A DNA stretch of 48,987 nt from Candidatus Binatia bacterium (GTDB lineage: Bacteria; Desulfobacterota; Binatia; Bin18), in the NCBI GenBank assembly GCA_022826945.1, contig JAJDTY010000006.1:1-48987 (forward strand), read 5' to 3'. Position 1 is the stretch's first letter. Every line of letters begins with the position of its first letter. Below the pieces are notes generated by a model. It ran no database searches. It had not been told where the DNA came from and saw only the letters and a list, made by a program, of their open reading frames with translations. The position numbers and the translations under genes were made by a program. Positions 48,109 to 48,987 of this stretch are shown piece by piece.

Positions 48109-48987
48109 ATGAAGAAATCAGGGCGATGGCAATACGGACTCGTGGTGGCCTTGGTGATCTTGATGAGTACACCGCCGGCCACGGCACAAGATGCGGAACA
48201 GACCGGTGCACCGGAGGCCGAGCAAGGAGGAGAGCCAGCAGAGCCCATCCTCGGACTTGAAACACTCCGAGTAGTCGGCTCCCGGTCGCTGGGCCGCTCA
48301 GCCGCGGATTCACCCGTGCCGGTGGACATCATTGACGGCGACAACTTCAGGAATTACGGCGTCCGCGACCTGAACAACCTGCTGGCTGCGACTGTTCCGT
48401 CCTATAATGTCACCCAGCACGCCATCGGCGACGCCAACGCCCTGGTCCGTCCAGCCAAGATGCGCGGGCTGCCGCCGGACTCGACCCTGGTGCTGGTCAA
48501 CGGCAAACGCCGCCACCGCTCCTCGGCCATCAGCATCTTCACCTTCGGGCAGGCCCAAGGGGCGCACGGCGCCGACATTCGCTCGATTCCGTCCATCGCG
48601 CTTAAACGGGTGGAAGTGTTGCGCGACGGCGCGGGTGCGCAGTACGGCTCCGACGCGGTAGCCGGGGTGCTGAATTTCGTGTTACGCGACGCGCCCGAGG
48701 GCGGTACGGTCGAAGCCCGCTGGGGCCAGTATTATCAGGGCGACGGCGACCAAGTGAGCACGGCAGCCAACATCGGTCTGCCACTGACCGACGCCGGGTT
48801 TGCCAACCTCAGCTTCGAGTTCACCAACGCCGACTCGACCAACCGTAGCGTGCAGCGCACCGACGCGCTGGCGGCGATCGCCAGCGGCAACGAGCATGTC
48901 CGCAGAGGCGCTGTGCAGGTCTGGGGCGCGCCGGACGTACCGTACGACTATAAATTCTTCGGCAACTTCGGTCTCGACCTCGGCGAC
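48109..48987 (+). CDS. TonB-dependent receptor, 5' part
   Basis: The frame is open from ATG 48109, with GGGAGGAGGAG upstream, to the window end (293 codons). It begins with a signal peptide (K-K-S-G-R-W, hydrophobic L-V-V-A-L-V-I-L-M, A-T-A-Q near 26). A linker rich in Glu and Gly follows, then a TonB-box-like segment (E-T-L-R-V-V-G-S-R) and the plug domain: P-V-P-V-D-I-I near 70, R-G-L-P-P-D-S-T-L-V-L-V-N-G-K-R near 119-134, and V-E-V-L-R-D-G-A-G-A-Q-Y-G-S-D-A-V-A-G-V near 166-185. The barrel strands are starting when the window ends. It imports iron chelates, vitamins or other large substrates across the outer membrane; the ligand cannot be told from this part. Confidence 0.9.
   Translation, partial: MKKSGRWQYGLVVALVILMSTPPATAQDAEQTGAPEAEQGGEPAEPILGLETLRVVGSRSLGRSAADSPVPVDIIDGDNFRNYGVRDLNNLLAATVPSYNVTQHAIGDANALVRPAKMRGLPPDSTLVLVNGKRRHRSSAISIFTFGQAQGAHGADIRSIPSIALKRVEVLRDGAGAQYGSDAVAGVLNFVLRDAPEGGTVEARWGQYYQGDGDQVSTAANIGLPLTDAGFANLSFEFTNADSTNRSVQRTDALAAIASGNEHVRRGAVQVWGAPDVPYDYKFFGNFGLDLGD

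Overview
The window looks like a chromosomal segment from an uncultured Gram-negative bacterium with a large, catabolically versatile genome. An outer-membrane barrel protein, a TonB-dependent receptor and a periplasm-targeted protein indicate an outer membrane. Four luciferase-like (LLM) flavin/F420 oxidoreductases, three family III CoA-transferases, three amidohydrolases and two molybdenum hydroxylase loci are a gene mix typical of sponge- or soil-associated lineages such as Entotheonella/Tectomicrobia, Binatota or Rokubacteria. This placement is an inference from gene content; there is no rRNA or other marker gene in the window.

Layout. 1-2000: a mosaic edge with a transposase fragment, a truncated RND exporter joined to ankyrin repeats, a small hypothetical gene and a DUF559 gene carrying a palindromic element. 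1964-3934 (-): a lipoate-ligase-like protein and a HEAT-repeat protein. 4028-14248 (+): an LLM enzyme, then a molybdenum hydroxylase locus (xdhC, mocA-like, FAD subunit, 2Fe-2S subunit, large subunit 1, moaD-like, large subunit 2, alpha/beta hydrolase). 14279-24042: Nudix hydrolase, a small unknown protein, two adjacent CoA-transferases, LLM, a secreted unknown, DUF1326, zinc alcohol dehydrogenase, cupin, a TPR gene fragment and a beta-barrel protein preceded by four 11-nt tandem repeats. 24079-30689 (+): Frc-like CoA-transferase, amidohydrolase, D-aminoacylase-like amidohydrolase, a second amidohydrolase paralogue and an LLM enzyme. 30747-36459 (-): a complete six-gene Mrp (Mnh/Pha) cation/proton antiporter operon with MrpA and MrpB fused. 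36776-39601 (+): crotonase, SsuD-like LLM monooxygenase, SDR. 39617-43446 (-): a second molybdenum hydroxylase in the order FAD, 2Fe-2S, large subunit. 43523-48987: NTF2-like protein, methyltransferase, three GNAT acetyltransferases, SDR, DsbA/GST-kappa-like protein and the 5' part of a TonB-dependent receptor.

How it may work together. Mo-hydroxylases, LLM monooxygenases, metal amidohydrolases, CoA-transferases, crotonase and SDRs together could hydroxylate, open, hydrolyse and CoA-activate a nitrogen-containing or aromatic substrate. No substrate can be read from the sequence.

The most unusual non-coding signal is a dispersed imperfect palindrome of about 54 bp in three copies (2458-2511, 20628-20682, 36513-36565). 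All are in the same orientation and each is beside or inside a minus-strand gene: one is in frame inside a coding region, one covers a stop codon and one lies in a probable mRNA leader. No tRNA, rRNA or CRISPR array was recognised.
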